Numbered from the stretch's first letter, positions 35,801-45,776 are shown. The stretch is DNA of 64,000 bases from Lysobacter enzymogenes (GCF_900106525.1 NZ_FNOG01000001.1:62001-126000), one strand, 5' to 3'. Program-made: numbers and translations. The notes: generated by a model not told the origin, from the sequence alone.

Positions 35801-37778
35801 CGTTTATAGCTACAACGGTTTTGGCGATCAGGTCCGCTTGAGCAGTCCAGATACCGGCGTAGCCACTTACACCTACAACGCGGCAGGTGGTGTTGCGACT
35901 AAACAGGACGCCAACGATGCGGTGCCGCATCGCTATGTCTACGACGCCTTGAATCGCACCAAGGCCATCTACTACTCGGCCAGCGGGGGGGCGGATGTGG
36001 AATTCGACTACGACACGGTCAATAGCGCCTGTGCAGTGGGCGAAACCTTTGCCGCTGGGCGAGTAAGTGCGATGCGTAAGGACGGAACGGAACTGAAATA
36101 TTGCTATGACAGGTTCGGGCAGGTCGTGCGCAAAGTGCAGGCGATCGATGCAGGCGTCCTGACGATGCGTTACGCCTATACCCTGGGCGGCGAGTTGAAG
36201 AGCGTGACTTATCCCGATGGATCAATTGCGGACTACACGCGCGATGGCAGAGGGCGGGTGACGGAGATCGGAGTTACACCCAGTGCTGGCGTCCGCTCGG
36301 TCGTGCTGACTGGGGTCGCTTACGAGCCCAATGGGCCGGCCAGAAGCTGGACTTATGGCAATGGAACGGTCCAGTCCCGCGTTCATGATCAGGACTATCG
36401 GGTCGCGACGGTTTCCGGCTCGGGAAATGCCGCGCTTTCCCTGCACTACGATTACAACGAAATTGGAGAGGTCGCGGCGTTGAAAGATGGGCTGCAAAGT
36501 GCGGTCCTGGCCAAGTACGACTACGACAGCTTGAGTCGGCTGACCGTGACGCGCGATGGGGCCTCGGGAGTGCCTTTGGACTCTTATGGCTATGACGCGG
36601 CGGGCAACCGTACAAGCTTCAAGCATGGTGGGGTCAATGAGGTGTACGGCTATGCCTCAACGGACCATCGTCTCGCAAGCGTTGGCGGGATTGCGAGGGA
36701 TTACGATGCCGCAGGCAACGTGACGAGTATCGGTGCGGATAAACAGTTCGAATATGGCGCCGACGACCGTTTGAAGACCGTCAAATGGAATGGCCTCGAT
36801 AAGGCCGGCTATCGGTATAACGCGCTAGGGGAGCAAGTGCGGGCTGCCGATGTGGGAGTTGCGAGCTCTAGGTTGCTGTACGACGAACGAGGCGGTTGGA
36901 TCGGAAGTTACAGCGATGCGGGTCTGCCGATGCAGCAGATCGTTTGGTGGGATGGCGTGCCGGTGGCAGTTCTGGCGAACTCGCCACAGGGACAGAAGCT
37001 CTACTACATCTACACCGATCGTCTGGCCACGCCCCGAGCGGTCGCCGATCCGCAGCGCGATGTCGCGGTGTGGTCGTGGGATGCGAAGGGCGAGGCGTTC
37101 GGCGCCACCGCGCCGAATCAGGATCCGGACTTGGACGGGACCGCATTCGTCTTCGACATGCGTTTTCCCGGGCAGCGGTTCGATCCCTGGACTGGATCTA
37201 ACTACAACTATTTCCGCGACTACGACGCTTCGGTTGGCCGTTACTTGCAGAGCGATCCGATCGGGATGTCGGGCGGGATCAATACCTTCGCCTACGTAAG
37301 CTCAAATCCGGTGTCGGGCGTCGATCCGTTCGGGCTCGAAGGGCCAGGTTCGTTCAACAACGGCGGAACGCGGTTGAGCTGGGAGAACGGTTCCGGCCGC
37401 GCTCCAGACTACGGCACCATTACGGTGAATTTCGGGCTGGGCAGCTTGCATTACACGCTTTCGCGCAGCGGGAAGCTGTTCTCGGGTGGCGGCTTTGTTG
37501 GCGACCCTCGAAATGTGGGGAAGTCTTTGAGCTCTGCAGGGGTCTCGTTCGTTGTTGGCTGGGTCAATGACTGCCCTATAACTCGTGAAGAAGCTCGTGA
37601 GAAGGTCGATGGATTCCTGAACGGCCGCTCTTTCAACGCAAGCGGCTTCAACGGTGCAGGCGGTGGAGTGACAGTAAACGGCAGCGGTTCTGCCGTAGAG
37701 ATCGGTGTCGGAACGCGTAGTGCCGGCATCGGCGTGACTTATTCTGGTGAAGCGGCCACGGTTGGCTCGGGTTGGTAA
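32877..37778 (+). CDS. Sec-exported RHS/YD-repeat protein with short polymorphic C-terminus
   Basis: 1633 residues from the ATG at 32877; the in-frame ATG at 32853 lacks a ribosome-binding site. A signal peptide (MNAKSWWGIAAASAALLFAGAVQAQ) is followed by an N-terminal domain, a segment 'YREGDFAWDGFDFRRAYNSI' typical of the start of RHS shells, and ~1000 residues of YD repeats (YDAQGRMTAAWHDG, YDALNRTKAIYYSA, YDAAGNRTSFKHGG). The core ends with 'YFRDYDASVGRYLQSDPIGMSGGINTFAYVSSNPVSGVDPFGL', the conserved RHS hallmark. The ~140 residues after it are glycine-rich with one Cys and no recognised toxin fold. Codon use and GC are lower than in neighbours, especially towards the end, suggesting transfer. 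Small genes directly downstream are immunity candidates. Confidence 0.92.
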   Translation: MNAKSWWGIAAASAALLFAGAVQAQVPEYVYRATRYMPQAQSQDFATQAEAEAYIRAEPSPALGNAFLVNTRAFAASDSAVLLEYNVPWRKYESYEGAYYDGHMSGNATDCYGLKCRTEEEMVAASMRAYPLDGAYTPTLRGAYLSPPFAMWSTTSSDARKVWIAMNAVQYSGGPIPNAREITATNASGNSYTYRINRVDTYICPALFNGTDNPYGEARYGTWPIFCVNSAQGQILVRFKQRAPFCSGKTDQSGQVPNDRPGNPCAADFGNKEYREGDFAWDGFDFRRAYNSIADFPLSSGFGNNWSHTFSDRLMFDNAGNATYWIRPDGYVERLYVVESGKQVYYSPNTPNLALTKPTRGSQDPADGVWRLSAPGQKVTWFDAKGRLLRKQIAGTKVDLAYCGGTELGTDDCPSRDLIRRATNSRGRTLEFTYTVLPGATQEARLVSVKADGAVAMQYRYDAQGRMTAAWHDGVEGAGRRYLYGESAQLCRNASGGTIAGCDPIKFPNHMTGVEDESATRFATYSYDDKGRATISEHAGGAGRVTVDYLSATQSKATLASGAVKTFGYTNEQLKKISSATVSGGAGTSTQTTQVGYDNRWRVAYNSAVGGARTEFGYTGPNLSSRKEGLSEAGATTAVTRTTQFDWNTAYNEPSEQRVLNSSGAAVAKRKWTYNDRGQPLVSTEVDPATNEERSTTIAYCEQADVTAGDCPVIGLVRSVDGPRTDVADVTHYEYYPVDAAGCAAAPPANCAYRKGDLWMITDALGRSTEMLRYDSAGRLLSSKDINGVVSDNEFSSRGWLLATKVRGADNNSESDDRISRFDYWPTGQLKKSTLPDGASLTFTYDAAQRLTDVTDNDGNTIHYTLDNEGNRTKEDTKTSTGTLKRTLSRVYNTLGQLQANKDASQNATVYRYDGRGNQDRTTDALGRITDHTYDPLNRLVRTLQDVGGLNVETKFEYDPLDRVAKVTDPKGLDTVYSYNGFGDQVRLSSPDTGVATYTYNAAGGVATKQDANDAVPHRYVYDALNRTKAIYYSASGGADVEFDYDTVNSACAVGETFAAGRVSAMRKDGTELKYCYDRFGQVVRKVQAIDAGVLTMRYAYTLGGELKSVTYPDGSIADYTRDGRGRVTEIGVTPSAGVRSVVLTGVAYEPNGPARSWTYGNGTVQSRVHDQDYRVATVSGSGNAALSLHYDYNEIGEVAALKDGLQSAVLAKYDYDSLSRLTVTRDGASGVPLDSYGYDAAGNRTSFKHGGVNEVYGYASTDHRLASVGGIARDYDAAGNVTSIGADKQFEYGADDRLKTVKWNGLDKAGYRYNALGEQVRAADVGVASSRLLYDERGGWIGSYSDAGLPMQQIVWWDGVPVAVLANSPQGQKLYYIYTDRLATPRAVADPQRDVAVWSWDAKGEAFGATAPNQDPDLDGTAFVFDMRFPGQRFDPWTGSNYNYFRDYDASVGRYLQSDPIGMSGGINTFAYVSSNPVSGVDPFGLEGPGSFNNGGTRLSWENGSGRAPDYGTITVNFGLGSLHYTLSRSGKLFSGGGFVGDPRNVGKSLSSAGVSFVVGWVNDCPITREEAREKVDGFLNGRSFNASGFNGAGGGVTVNGSGSAVEIGVGTRSAGIGVTYSGEAATVGSGW

Positions 37779-37784
37779 GGCGCG

Positions 37785-38255
37785 ATGCTTACTCGAAAAA
37801 AAGCAATCGACGGATTCGTCTATTTTTGCATTTTGGTAGCAATGGCTTACGCATTGAGCCGAGTGTCTGGCTGCTATTTCGAGAAGGCGAATGGCGCATT
37901 GGTGCAGGAGTTGAAGCAGCAACTCCTGCGGTTCTCCGTGCTCGCAGGAGATACGGATAGCGAGTCGATAGAAATCCTGAATCACGGCGGACCGGTCGCG
38001 GCAATCCGACATCTGCAATCGACGCGCACGGAAGCGGAAATCGCACAGCACTATCGTTCGCAATTGGAAGCTGAAGGCTGGAAGCTGATCGAGTCCGACG
38101 AGAAGGCCAACGCAGACCGGTCCTTCAAGTACTGCCAGAACGCCACCGGTTTCAATTTTTCGGTGTGGAAGTACGCCGGCAAGACGGGCTATCGAATCGC
38201 GTTGCTGCGCAACGGCAAGAACAGCGGAGTGGATTACTGCTCCGACAAGCGGTGA
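37785..38255 (+). CDS. Small membrane-anchored protein next to the RHS tail (immunity candidate)
   Basis: 156 residues starting six bases after the RHS stop, with an AAGG-type site inside the junction. A single N-terminal helix (residues ~8-27, IDGFVYFCILVAMAYALSRV) is followed by a soluble alpha/beta domain 'STRTEAEIAQHYRSQLEAEGWKLIESDEKANADRSFKYCQNATGFNFSVWKYAGKTGYRIALL'. The domain would face the periplasm. No family is recognised. Position, size and atypical GC fit an immunity or accessory protein for the variable RHS C-terminus. This is inference only. Confidence 0.75.
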   Translation: MLTRKKAIDGFVYFCILVAMAYALSRVSGCYFEKANGALVQELKQQLLRFSVLAGDTDSESIEILNHGGPVAAIRHLQSTRTEAEIAQHYRSQLEAEGWKLIESDEKANADRSFKYCQNATGFNFSVWKYAGKTGYRIALLRNGKNSGVDYCSDKR

Positions 38256-38464
38256 TCCATAGGCTCCGGCGAACGCTCGCTCGCCGGCGGGGTTCGCCGC
38301 CTTGTCTCAATGGCGATCTGCCGAGCATCGGCCTGGATCGATGTCGTGTCCGCGTCCCGATTAGTTCGCCTGCGGCGATTTCTATGGCTTTGTTCGGTTG
38401 GTCTGATACTGTCGGCGCAGCTTGATCTATTCCCATTACCTCGGCGCCACGCCGGGCGTATCGC

Positions 38465-39001
38465 ATGTCCCTGTCGCAAGTGCATGAAGAGATCGCGAGG
38501 CTGGACGGCTATCTCGCGGGCATCGCAGCATCCAACGGATGCATTCGGAACTACTCCGCGAACGCCTTTCTGGTCGAATCGGTCGAGCCCGAAGTCGACC
38601 TCGAGCGGGCGATAACCGGCCTCTACCCGCGACGAACCGAATTCGTTCTGGGCAAAGGCGAGCGCTTGCCACGCGGCTTCGGCAGCTTGGAGCGCGACAT
38701 CCAGCCGTTCCTGGTTCGCGAGCTTGCGTCCGCCAGCTCGACGAGCCTGACGGACCTGCGCCGTTATCTGTCTTTCCGGGTTCTGGACATGCTTTGGTAT
38801 GTCGTGGAAGTGCAGTTGGGCGTGGCCCAATGGTCGGCTACCGAAGTGTGGCGGCTGGAGTCCGAGGCCAGGCCCGACTCTCCCGATTGCGTCTACTTCT
38901 GCATTCGTCTGGAGGGAATGCTGCTCGTCCTGGAGTTCAGGGACGACCTCAAGTGGTTGGACGCGATCAACAGCGGAAGGGTCGACCCGCTGCTCGTCTG
39001 A
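38465..39001 (+). CDS. Uncharacterised soluble protein downstream of the RHS locus
   Basis: 178 residues, MSLSQVHEEIARLDGYLAGIAASNG. It is mainly helical with a C-terminal strand-rich part 'VYFCIRLEGMLLVLEFRDDLKWLDAINSGRVDPLLV'. It has no signal peptide, membrane helix or recognised family. It shares the lower GC of the RHS region and is separated from the preceding small gene by 209 bases containing a short GC dyad. It may be a cytoplasmic partner or a remnant immunity gene of the locus. The start has no strong Shine-Dalgarno. Confidence 0.68.
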   Translation: MSLSQVHEEIARLDGYLAGIAASNGCIRNYSANAFLVESVEPEVDLERAITGLYPRRTEFVLGKGERLPRGFGSLERDIQPFLVRELASASSTSLTDLRRYLSFRVLDMLWYVVEVQLGVAQWSATEVWRLESEARPDSPDCVYFCIRLEGMLLVLEFRDDLKWLDAINSGRVDPLLV

Positions 39002-39155
39002 CGAAGGCGGCGACACCGCGGGATTCGGCTGTTTTTGCCGAATGTGTCTTTTTGATGCTGCTGCGCACAAATAAACACATGCTCCGCACCCTAAACCTCC
39101 CAAAACGGCACGCCCCGAGCCTTCCCGTTGATGGAACGTTCACACTCAAAAAAAG

Positions 39156-39173
39156 AGAATGATCGTTCATTCT
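39156..39173. promoter_or_regulatory. Palindromic operator candidate for the efflux operon (TetR family)
   Basis: AGAATGATCGTTCATTCT has 7-bp perfect arms around a TCGT centre and lies 51 bases before the adaptor start, immediately after an A-rich tract (caaaaaaagag-like). Its size and symmetry fit a TetR-family dimer site, and a TetR gene closes the same operon (45075-45707). A GAACGTTC dyad lies just upstream near 39134. Confidence 0.65.
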
Positions 39174-39224
39174 ACGATCCGTCCGCAGTCCGTCCCGGCC
39201 GCACCCATACCTGAGGCTCCCCCA

Positions 39225-40418
39225 ATGCCGTCGCGCAAGTCCATGTCCTATAAGGCAATTTTCACTGTTTCCGTGCTTGCGTTGGCCCTGGCGGCCTGCG
39301 GTAAAGGCGGCGATCAACAAGGCGGGCCGGGTGGCCCCGGCGGGCAGAAGGGCCAGGTCACGGTGGTGACGCTGAAGCCCGAGACCGTGACCCTGACCCG
39401 CGAGCTGCCCGGCCGCGCCAGCGCGTCGCTGGTGGCGCAGGTGCGGCCGCAGGTGAACGGCATCGTCGAGAAGCGCTTGTTCACCGAAGGCGGCCTGGTC
39501 AAGGCCGGCCAGCCGCTGTATCAGCTCGACGACAAGACCTACGCCGCCGACGCCGAGAACGCCAAGGCGTCGCTGGCGCGCGCCGAGGCCGCGTTGAACT
39601 CGGCCCAGCTCAACGCCCGCCGTTCGACCGAACTGGTCAAGATCGACGCGGTCAGCAAGCAGGACGACGAGAACGCCACCGCCACGCTCAAGCAGGCCCG
39701 CGCCGACGTCGCCGCCGGCCGCGCCAGCGTGCAGAGCACCAGCGTGATCCTCGGCCGCGCGCGCATCGTCTCGCCGATCAGCGGCCGCATCGGCAAGTCG
39801 GCGGTCACCGCCGGCGCGCTGGTCTCGGCCAACCAGGCCGATGCGCTGGCGGTGGTGCAGCAGACCGATCCGGTGTTCGTCGACATCAGCCAGTCCAGCG
39901 CCGAACTGCTGGCGCTGCGCAAGCAGATCGCCGCGGGCACGCTCAGCGAGGCGACCACGCCGGTCGCGATCCTGCTCGAGGACGGCACCAAGTACGAGCA
40001 CGACGGCAAGCTGGCGTTCTCGGAAGTCACCGTCGACGAAGGCACCGGCAGCTTCCTGCTGCGGGTGATCGTGCCGAACCCCGACAACATCCTGATGCCC
40101 GGCATGTACGTGCGCGCGCTGGTCGGCACCGGCGTGCGCCAGAACGCGCTGCTGGTTCCGCAGCAGGGCGTGACCCGCGATCCCAAGGGCAACGCCACCG
40201 CGATGGTGGTCAACGCCAAGGGCCAGGTCGAGCCGCGCGAAGTGCAGGTCGGTCAGGCGCTCGGCGACAAGTGGCTGGTCGAAGGCGGCTTGAAGGCCGG
40301 CGACAAGGTCATCGTCGAAGGCCTGCAGAAGATCGGCCCCGGCATGCCGGTGGACGCGACCGAGAAGGGCGCCGCCCCGGCCAAGCCGGCGGCCCCCGCC
40401 GCCGCGCCGAAGCAGTAA
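39225..40418 (+). CDS. RND efflux periplasmic adaptor lipoprotein (AcrA/MexA type)
   Basis: 397 residues from the ATG at 39225 (GAGG upstream). A lipoprotein signal ends in the lipobox LAAC (ALALAACGKGG), so the mature protein is tethered to the inner membrane. A Gly-rich linker leads to the membrane-fusion architecture: barrel-sandwich hybrid 'VAQVRPQVNGIVEKRLFTEGGLVKAGQPLYQLDD', alpha-hairpin 'AKASLARAEAALNSAQLNARR..KQARADVAAGRASV', 'RIVSPISGRIGKSAVTAGALV', a beta-barrel and a membrane-proximal domain, and a low-complexity Ala/Pro/Lys tail. It links the RND pump to the outer-membrane channel. It is first gene of the operon, 12 bases before the pump gene. Confidence 0.94.
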   Translation: MPSRKSMSYKAIFTVSVLALALAACGKGGDQQGGPGGPGGQKGQVTVVTLKPETVTLTRELPGRASASLVAQVRPQVNGIVEKRLFTEGGLVKAGQPLYQLDDKTYAADAENAKASLARAEAALNSAQLNARRSTELVKIDAVSKQDDENATATLKQARADVAAGRASVQSTSVILGRARIVSPISGRIGKSAVTAGALVSANQADALAVVQQTDPVFVDISQSSAELLALRKQIAAGTLSEATTPVAILLEDGTKYEHDGKLAFSEVTVDEGTGSFLLRVIVPNPDNILMPGMYVRALVGTGVRQNALLVPQQGVTRDPKGNATAMVVNAKGQVEPREVQVGQALGDKWLVEGGLKAGDKVIVEGLQKIGPGMPVDATEKGAAPAKPAAPAAAPKQ

Positions 40419-40430
40419 TCGGAGACATTC

Positions 40431-43400
40431 ATGGCACGGTTCTTCATCGATCGCCCCATCTTCGCGTGGGTCTTGGCGATCATCATCATGCTCGGTGGCG
40501 CGATCGCGATCACCCAGCTGCCCATCTCGCAATATCCCACCATCGCCCCGCCCACGGTGGCGGTGAACGCGTCGTATCCCGGCGCTTCGGCTAAAGCCGT
40601 CGAAAACTCGGTGACCCAGATCATCGAGCAGAACATGAAGGGCATCGACGGCCTGATGTACATGTCGGCGACCAGCTCGGCCGACGGCCAGGCCTCGATC
40701 ACGCTGACCTTCGAGAGCGGCACCGATCCGGACATCGCCCAGGTGCAGGTGCAGAACAAGCTGCAGCTGGCCACCCCGTTGCTGCCGCAGATCGTGCAGC
40801 AGCAGGGCGTGAGCGTGTCCAAGGCGAACTCGTCGTTCCTGCAGGTCATCGGCTTCGTGTCCGAGGACGGCAGCATGAACGGCGCCGACATCGCCGACTA
40901 CGTGGCCGCCAACCTGGTCGACCCGCTCGCCCGCGTCAACGGCGTCGGCAGCACCCAGCTGTTCGGCACCAAGTATGCGATGCGGATCTGGCTGGACCCG
41001 GACAAGCTCAACACCTACAAGCTGACCCCGACCGACGTCATCAACGCCCTGCGCGCGCAGAACGCCCAGGTCGCGGTCGGCCAGCTCGGCGGCACCCCGT
41101 CGGTGAAGGGCCAGCAGCTCAACGCCACCATCACCGCGCAGGATCGCCTGCAGACCGCGGATCAGTTCAAGAACATCGTCGTGCGCGCCAACAGCGGCGG
41201 CGCGGTGCTGAAGCTGTCCGACGTCGCCCGGGTCGAACTGGGCCAGGAAGACTACGGCACCATCGCCCGCTTCAACGGCAAGCCGGCCACCGGTATCGCC
41301 ATCTCGCTGGCCACCGGCGCCAACGCGCTGGCCACCGCGCAGGCGGTGCAGGCCGAACTGGAACAGCTCAAGCCTTCGTTCCCGAAGGGCCTCAAGGCGG
41401 TGACGCCGTTCGACACCACGCCGTTCGTGCGCGTGGCGATCGAGGAAGTGGTCAAGACCCTGCTCGAAGCGATCGTGCTGGTGTTCCTGGTGATGTACCT
41501 GTTCCTGCAGAACTTCCGCGCCACCTTGATCCCGACGATCGCGGTGCCGGTGGTGTTGCTGGGCACGTTCGGCCTGCTGGCGCTGTTCGGCTATTCGGTC
41601 AACATGCTGACCATGTTCGCGGTGGTGCTCGCCATCGGCTTGCTGGTGGACGACGCCATCGTCGTGGTCGAGAACGTCGAGCGTGTGATGAGCGAGGAAG
41701 GCCTCTCGCCGAAGGAAGCCACGCGCAAGTCGATGGACCAGATCACCGGCGCGCTGGTCGGCATCGGCCTGGTGCTGTCGGCAGTGTTCGTGCCGATGGC
41801 CTTCCTCGGCGGCGCCACCGGCGTGATCTATCGCCAGTTCTCGGTGACCATCGTCTCGGCGATGTTCCTGTCGGTGCTGGTCGCGATCGTGCTGACCCCG
41901 GCGCTGTGCGCGACCATGCTCAAGCCGATCGAGAAGGGCCACCACGCGTCCGACAAGGGCTTCTTCGGCTGGTTCAACAACAAGTTCGACTCGGGCAACA
42001 AGAAGTACCAGGGCGTGGTGCACGGCATCGTCACCCGCGCCGGCCGCTTCATGATCGTGTTCGCGGCGATGGCTGCGCTGATGGGTGTGATGTTCTTCCG
42101 CCTGCCGTCGTCGTTCCTGCCGCAGGAAGACCAGGGCTTCTTGTTCACCATCGTGCAGACCCCGGTCGGCGCGACCCAGGAACGCACGGGCGAGACGCTG
42201 AAGAAGGTCGAGGAGCAGTTCCTCAACGACCCGGCCGTGGATTCGCTGTTCACCGTGCAGGGCTTCAGCTTCGCCGGCAACGGCCAGAACGCGGGCATGG
42301 CGTTCTCGCAGCTCAAGCCGTGGGAAGAGCGCGCCAGCACCTGGGGCGACCGCTGGCGCTGGCTGACCAGCTTCGGCAAGACCCCGATGCCCGACAACAG
42401 CGTCAACGGCGTGGTCGGCCGGGCGATGGGCAACTTCATGCAGATCAAGGACGCGTTCGTGTTCGCGCTGGCGCCGCCGGCGGTGTTCGAACTGGGCAAC
42501 TCCAACGGCTTCGTGTTCTACATGAAGGACAACGCCGCGCTCGGCCATGAAGCGCTGGTGGCCGCGCGCAACCAGTTCCTCGGCATGGCCGCGCAGAGCG
42601 AGCTGTTGCAGAACGTGCGCCCGAACGGCATGGAAGACACCCCGCAGTTCCGCGTCGACGTCGACAACCAGAAGGCCGCGGCGCTGGGCCTGAGCATCGC
42701 CGACATCAACAGCACCCTGCAGGCGGCCTGGGGCGGCCAGTACATCGACGACTTCGTCGACCGCGGCCGGGTCAAGCGCGTCTACATCCAGGCCGATGCG
42801 CCGTTCCGCATGGTGCCCAGCGACTTCAACCGCTGGTACGTGCGCAACGACAAGGGCGAGATGGTGCCGTTCTCGGCGTTCGCCTCGACCCGTTGGGAAT
42901 ACGGTTCGCCGCGTCTGGAGCGCTACAACGGCGTGTCCGCGCTGGAAATCAACGGTGAAGCCAAGCCGGGCGTGAGCTCGGGCCAGGCCATGGCCGAGGT
43001 CGAGAAGCTGGTGGCGCAGTTGCCGCCGGGCATCGGCCTGGAGTGGACCGGCCTGTCGTTCCAGGAACGCCAGGCAGGCGCGCAGACGCCGCTGCTGTAC
43101 ACGCTGTCGCTGCTGATCGTGTTCCTGTGTCTGGCGGCGATGTACGAAAGCTGGGCGATCCCGACCTCGGTGCTGCTGATCGCGCCGATGGGCATCCTCG
43201 GCACGGTGTTGGCGACGTGGCTGCGCGGCATGGAGCGCGACGTGTACTTCCAGGTGGCGATGCTCACCACCGTGGGTTTGTCGAGCAAGAACGCGATCCT
43301 GATCGTGGAGTTCGCCAAGGAGAACCTGGAGAAGGGCATGGACCTGATCTCGGGCACGCTGGCCGCGGTACGCGACCGCCTGCGCCCGATCATCATGACC

Positions 43401-43625
43401 TCGCTGGCGTTCGGCCTGGGCGTGCTGCCGCTGGCCCTGGCCTCCGGCGCGGGTTCCGGCGCGCAGCGCGCGATCGGCACCGGCGTGCTCGGCGGCATGG
43501 TCGTGGGTACGTTCCTGGGCATCTTCTTCGTCCCGCTGTTCTTCGTCGTGGTCGAGAAGATCTTCGTCCGCAAGAAACACGCGCCCGCTGAGCACAGCGC
43601 CCAAGGAGCGCAGAACCATGAGTAA
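40431..43625 (+). CDS. RND multidrug efflux permease, HAE-1 family (AcrB/MexB type)
   Basis: 1064 residues starting [23 protein letters not shown]. It is the proton-driven trimeric inner-membrane pump that expels hydrophobic drugs. The transmembrane proton relay residues D407 and D408 sit in [17 protein letters not shown], exactly at AcrB numbering, and a later '[21 protein letters not shown]' segment supplies the conserved Lys. The docking and porter domain landmarks '[21 protein letters not shown]' and '[23 protein letters not shown]' are present and the length is full. The gene overlaps the outer-membrane factor gene by 8 bases. Confidence 0.96.
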   Translation: MARFFIDRPIFAWVLAIIIMLGGAIAITQLPISQYPTIAPPTVAVNASYPGASAKAVENSVTQIIEQNMKGIDGLMYMSATSSADGQASITLTFESGTDPDIAQVQVQNKLQLATPLLPQIVQQQGVSVSKANSSFLQVIGFVSEDGSMNGADIADYVAANLVDPLARVNGVGSTQLFGTKYAMRIWLDPDKLNTYKLTPTDVINALRAQNAQVAVGQLGGTPSVKGQQLNATITAQDRLQTADQFKNIVVRANSGGAVLKLSDVARVELGQEDYGTIARFNGKPATGIAISLATGANALATAQAVQAELEQLKPSFPKGLKAVTPFDTTPFVRVAIEEVVKTLLEAIVLVFLVMYLFLQNFRATLIPTIAVPVVLLGTFGLLALFGYSVNMLTMFAVVLAIGLLVDDAIVVVENVERVMSEEGLSPKEATRKSMDQITGALVGIGLVLSAVFVPMAFLGGATGVIYRQFSVTIVSAMFLSVLVAIVLTPALCATMLKPIEKGHHASDKGFFGWFNNKFDSGNKKYQGVVHGIVTRAGRFMIVFAAMAALMGVMFFRLPSSFLPQEDQGFLFTIVQTPVGATQERTGETLKKVEEQFLNDPAVDSLFTVQGFSFAGNGQNAGMAFSQLKPWEERASTWGDRWRWLTSFGKTPMPDNSVNGVVGRAMGNFMQIKDAFVFALAPPAVFELGNSNGFVFYMKDNAALGHEALVAARNQFLGMAAQSELLQNVRPNGMEDTPQFRVDVDNQKAAALGLSIADINSTLQAAWGGQYIDDFVDRGRVKRVYIQADAPFRMVPSDFNRWYVRNDKGEMVPFSAFASTRWEYGSPRLERYNGVSALEINGEAKPGVSSGQAMAEVEKLVAQLPPGIGLEWTGLSFQERQAGAQTPLLYTLSLLIVFLCLAAMYESWAIPTSVLLIAPMGILGTVLATWLRGMERDVYFQVAMLTTVGLSSKNAILIVEFAKENLEKGMDLISGTLAAVRDRLRPIIMTSLAFGLGVLPLALASGAGSGAQRAIGTGVLGGMVVGTFLGIFFVPLFFVVVEKIFVRKKHAPAEHSAQGAQNHE

Positions 43626-45078
43626 GTTTTCGACCCACGCCCTGGCGCTCGCCATCGCCGTGGCCGCCACCGGCTGCGTCAGTCTGGCGCCGAAGCTGCC
43701 CGAGCAGCAGGCCGGCATCCCGGCGCAGTGGCCGTTGCCGCCGACCACCCAGTCCTTCGTCGGCGCGCAACCGCTGACCTCCGATCCGGCGGCCTCGCAG
43801 GAGGCCGCCGCGACCGAAGGCGCGGCGGTGGCCGACATCGGCTGGCGCGATTTCTTCGAAGACCCGAACCTGGAGCAGTTGATCGGCCGCGCGCTGGACA
43901 ACAACCGCGACCTGCGCGTGGCGGTGCTCAACGTCGAGAAGGCGCGCGCGCAGTACCGCATCCAGCGCGCCGACCGGCTGCCTTCGGTCGGCGTCGGCGG
44001 ACAGCTGCAGCGCGTGGGCACCGACACGCCGGACCAGATCACCGACCAGTACCAGGCCGGCGCGTCCATCGCCAACTTCGAGATCGACCTGTTCGGCCGC
44101 GTGCGCAGTCTGAGCCAGTCGGCGCTGCAGCGTTACTTCGCCGAAGAGGAAGCGCGCCGCGCCGCCCAGCTGAGCCTGATCGCCGAAGTCGCCAACGCCT
44201 ACCTGACCCTGGCGGCGGACCGCGAGCTGCTGTCGGTGTCGGAGGCGACGCTGAAGAATCAGCAGTCGGCCTATGACCTGACCGCCAAGCGCCGCGAACT
44301 CGGCGCGGTGTCGGGCCTGGAACTGAGCCAGGCCCGCACCCAGGTCGAGCAGGCGCGCGCCGATGCGGCGCGCTACGCCGGACAGGTGGCGCAGGACATC
44401 AACGCGCTGAACCTGCTGGTCGGCGAGCCGGTCGATCCGGCGCTGCTGCCGCAGAAGCTCACCGCCGGCGTCACCGGCCTGGCGGCGCTGCCACAGAACC
44501 TGCCGTCGGAGGTTCTGCTGCGCCGTCCCGATGTGCTCCAGGCCGAGCACCTGCTGCGCGCGCAGAACGCCAACATCGGCGCCGCGCGCGCCGCGTTCTT
44601 CCCGTCGATCAGCCTGACCGGTTTCTTCGGCAGCGCCAGCAACGAACTGTCGGGCTTGTTCGACAGCAACACCCGCATGTGGTCGGTCACGCCGGTGCTC
44701 AACATTCCGATCTTCCAGGGCGGCCGCTTGCGCGCGGGCCTGGCCTCGGCCAAGGCCGACCAGAAGATCGCGCTGGCGCAGTACGAGAAGGCGATCCAGG
44801 CCGGTTTCCGCGATGTGTCCGATGCGTTGGCGCTGACCAAGACCCTGGCCGAGCAGCGCCAGGCGCAGGAAGCGCTGGTCGAGGCCGCCGGCCGCGCCGA
44901 GCAGTTGTCGACCGCGCGCTACAAGGCCGGCCGCGACAGCTACCTCAACCAGCTCGACGCCCAGCGCACGCTGTACGGCGCGCAGCAAGGCTTGGTGAGC
45001 ACGCGTCTGGCCGAACAGGCCAACCGCGTCACCCTGTACAAAGTGCTCGGAGGTGGCTGGAACGAGCGCAGCCAATGA
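43618..45078 (+). CDS. Outer-membrane efflux factor, NodT/OprM family lipoprotein
   Basis: 486 residues with a lipoprotein signal ([13 protein letters not shown]) and a post-Cys proline-rich stretch. The TolC-like repeats are clear: '[53 protein letters not shown]' and '[48 protein letters not shown]', each followed by a long helical hairpin. It forms the outer-membrane exit duct of the pump encoded upstream. Its stop overlaps the TetR start (ATGA at 45075-45078). Confidence 0.95.
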   Translation: MSKFSTHALALAIAVAATGCVSLAPKLPEQQAGIPAQWPLPPTTQSFVGAQPLTSDPAASQEAAATEGAAVADIGWRDFFEDPNLEQLIGRALDNNRDLRVAVLNVEKARAQYRIQRADRLPSVGVGGQLQRVGTDTPDQITDQYQAGASIANFEIDLFGRVRSLSQSALQRYFAEEEARRAAQLSLIAEVANAYLTLAADRELLSVSEATLKNQQSAYDLTAKRRELGAVSGLELSQARTQVEQARADAARYAGQVAQDINALNLLVGEPVDPALLPQKLTAGVTGLAALPQNLPSEVLLRRPDVLQAEHLLRAQNANIGAARAAFFPSISLTGFFGSASNELSGLFDSNTRMWSVTPVLNIPIFQGGRLRAGLASAKADQKIALAQYEKAIQAGFRDVSDALALTKTLAEQRQAQEALVEAAGRAEQLSTARYKAGRDSYLNQLDAQRTLYGAQQGLVSTRLAEQANRVTLYKVLGGGWNERSQ

Positions 45079-45707
45079 GCACCCCGGGCACCCCGACCGC
45101 CAAGCCCAGCGCCAAGGCCGCCGCACGGGCCCAGGCGCAGCGCGAGCGCATCCTGGTCGCGGCTCAGCAATGTTTCGTCGTGCACGGCTTCCACGCCGCC
45201 AGCATGGCCAACATCGCCGAGACCGCGGGCATGAGCGCCGGCCTGATCTACCGCTATTTCAAGGGTAAGAACGACATCATCCTGGCCATCATCGAGCGCC
45301 AGCTCGAAGAGGCTCGGGCCGATGTGGCCAAGCTGCATTCCAGCAGCGATCTGGTCGGCGGGATCGCCGAGGTCTTCCAGCAGTGGCAGGCCAACGATCC
45401 CAGCATCACCAGCGCGGCGCTGTTCCTGGAGCTGACCGCCGAGGCCACGCGCGATCCGGAGATCGCCGCGGCCACGCACGCGTCCGACAAGGTGTTTCGC
45501 GCCGACTTGGCCTCGTGGTTCGCGCGCAGCGCCGCCGAGGGCGGCCTGGGCGTGCCGAAGGAGCAGGTGGCCACGCGCGTGCTGATCCTGCAATCGCTGA
45601 TCGAAGGATTGGCGATGCGCGCGATCAGCCAGCCCGACCTCACCGTCGAGCAGGTCAAGGATGCGTTGAGCCAGTTCCTGCCGAGCTTGCTGACGGCGCA
45701 GGCCTGA
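45075..45707 (+). CDS. TetR/AcrR-family repressor closing the efflux operon
   Basis: 210 residues. The N-terminal helix-turn-helix (residues ~24-68: RERILVAAQQCFVVHGFHAASMANIAETAGMSAGLIYRYFKGKNDII) is a textbook TetR domain. The C-terminal helical ligand domain (SITSAALFLELTAEATRDPEI..) would bind a pump substrate. It is cotranscribed with and translationally coupled to the three pump genes, so binding to the palindrome at 39156-39173 would give autoregulation of the whole operon. That target is inferred from position. Confidence 0.93.
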   Translation: MSTPGTPTAKPSAKAAARAQAQRERILVAAQQCFVVHGFHAASMANIAETAGMSAGLIYRYFKGKNDIILAIIERQLEEARADVAKLHSSSDLVGGIAEVFQQWQANDPSITSAALFLELTAEATRDPEIAAATHASDKVFRADLASWFARSAAEGGLGVPKEQVATRVLILQSLIEGLAMRAISQPDLTVEQVKDALSQFLPSLLTAQA

Positions 45708-45743
45708 GGCGGACGAGGGCGTTGCATCGACGCCGCAATGAAG

Positions 45744-45776
45744 CGAGCCGCGATCGCAAGATCGCGGCTCGTTTCG
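45744..45776 (+). terminator. Terminator of the efflux operon
   Basis: A perfect 12-bp stem (45744-45755 with 45760-45771), GCAA tetraloop, then a TTTCGTTTC tract, 37 bases after the TetR stop. Confidence 0.88.

Noticed and set aside
38967-44075. A 1702-codon open frame on the minus strand
   Set aside because: It is an antisense shadow of the RND pump operon created by high GC; its composition (His/Arg/Asp-rich) is non-protein-like.
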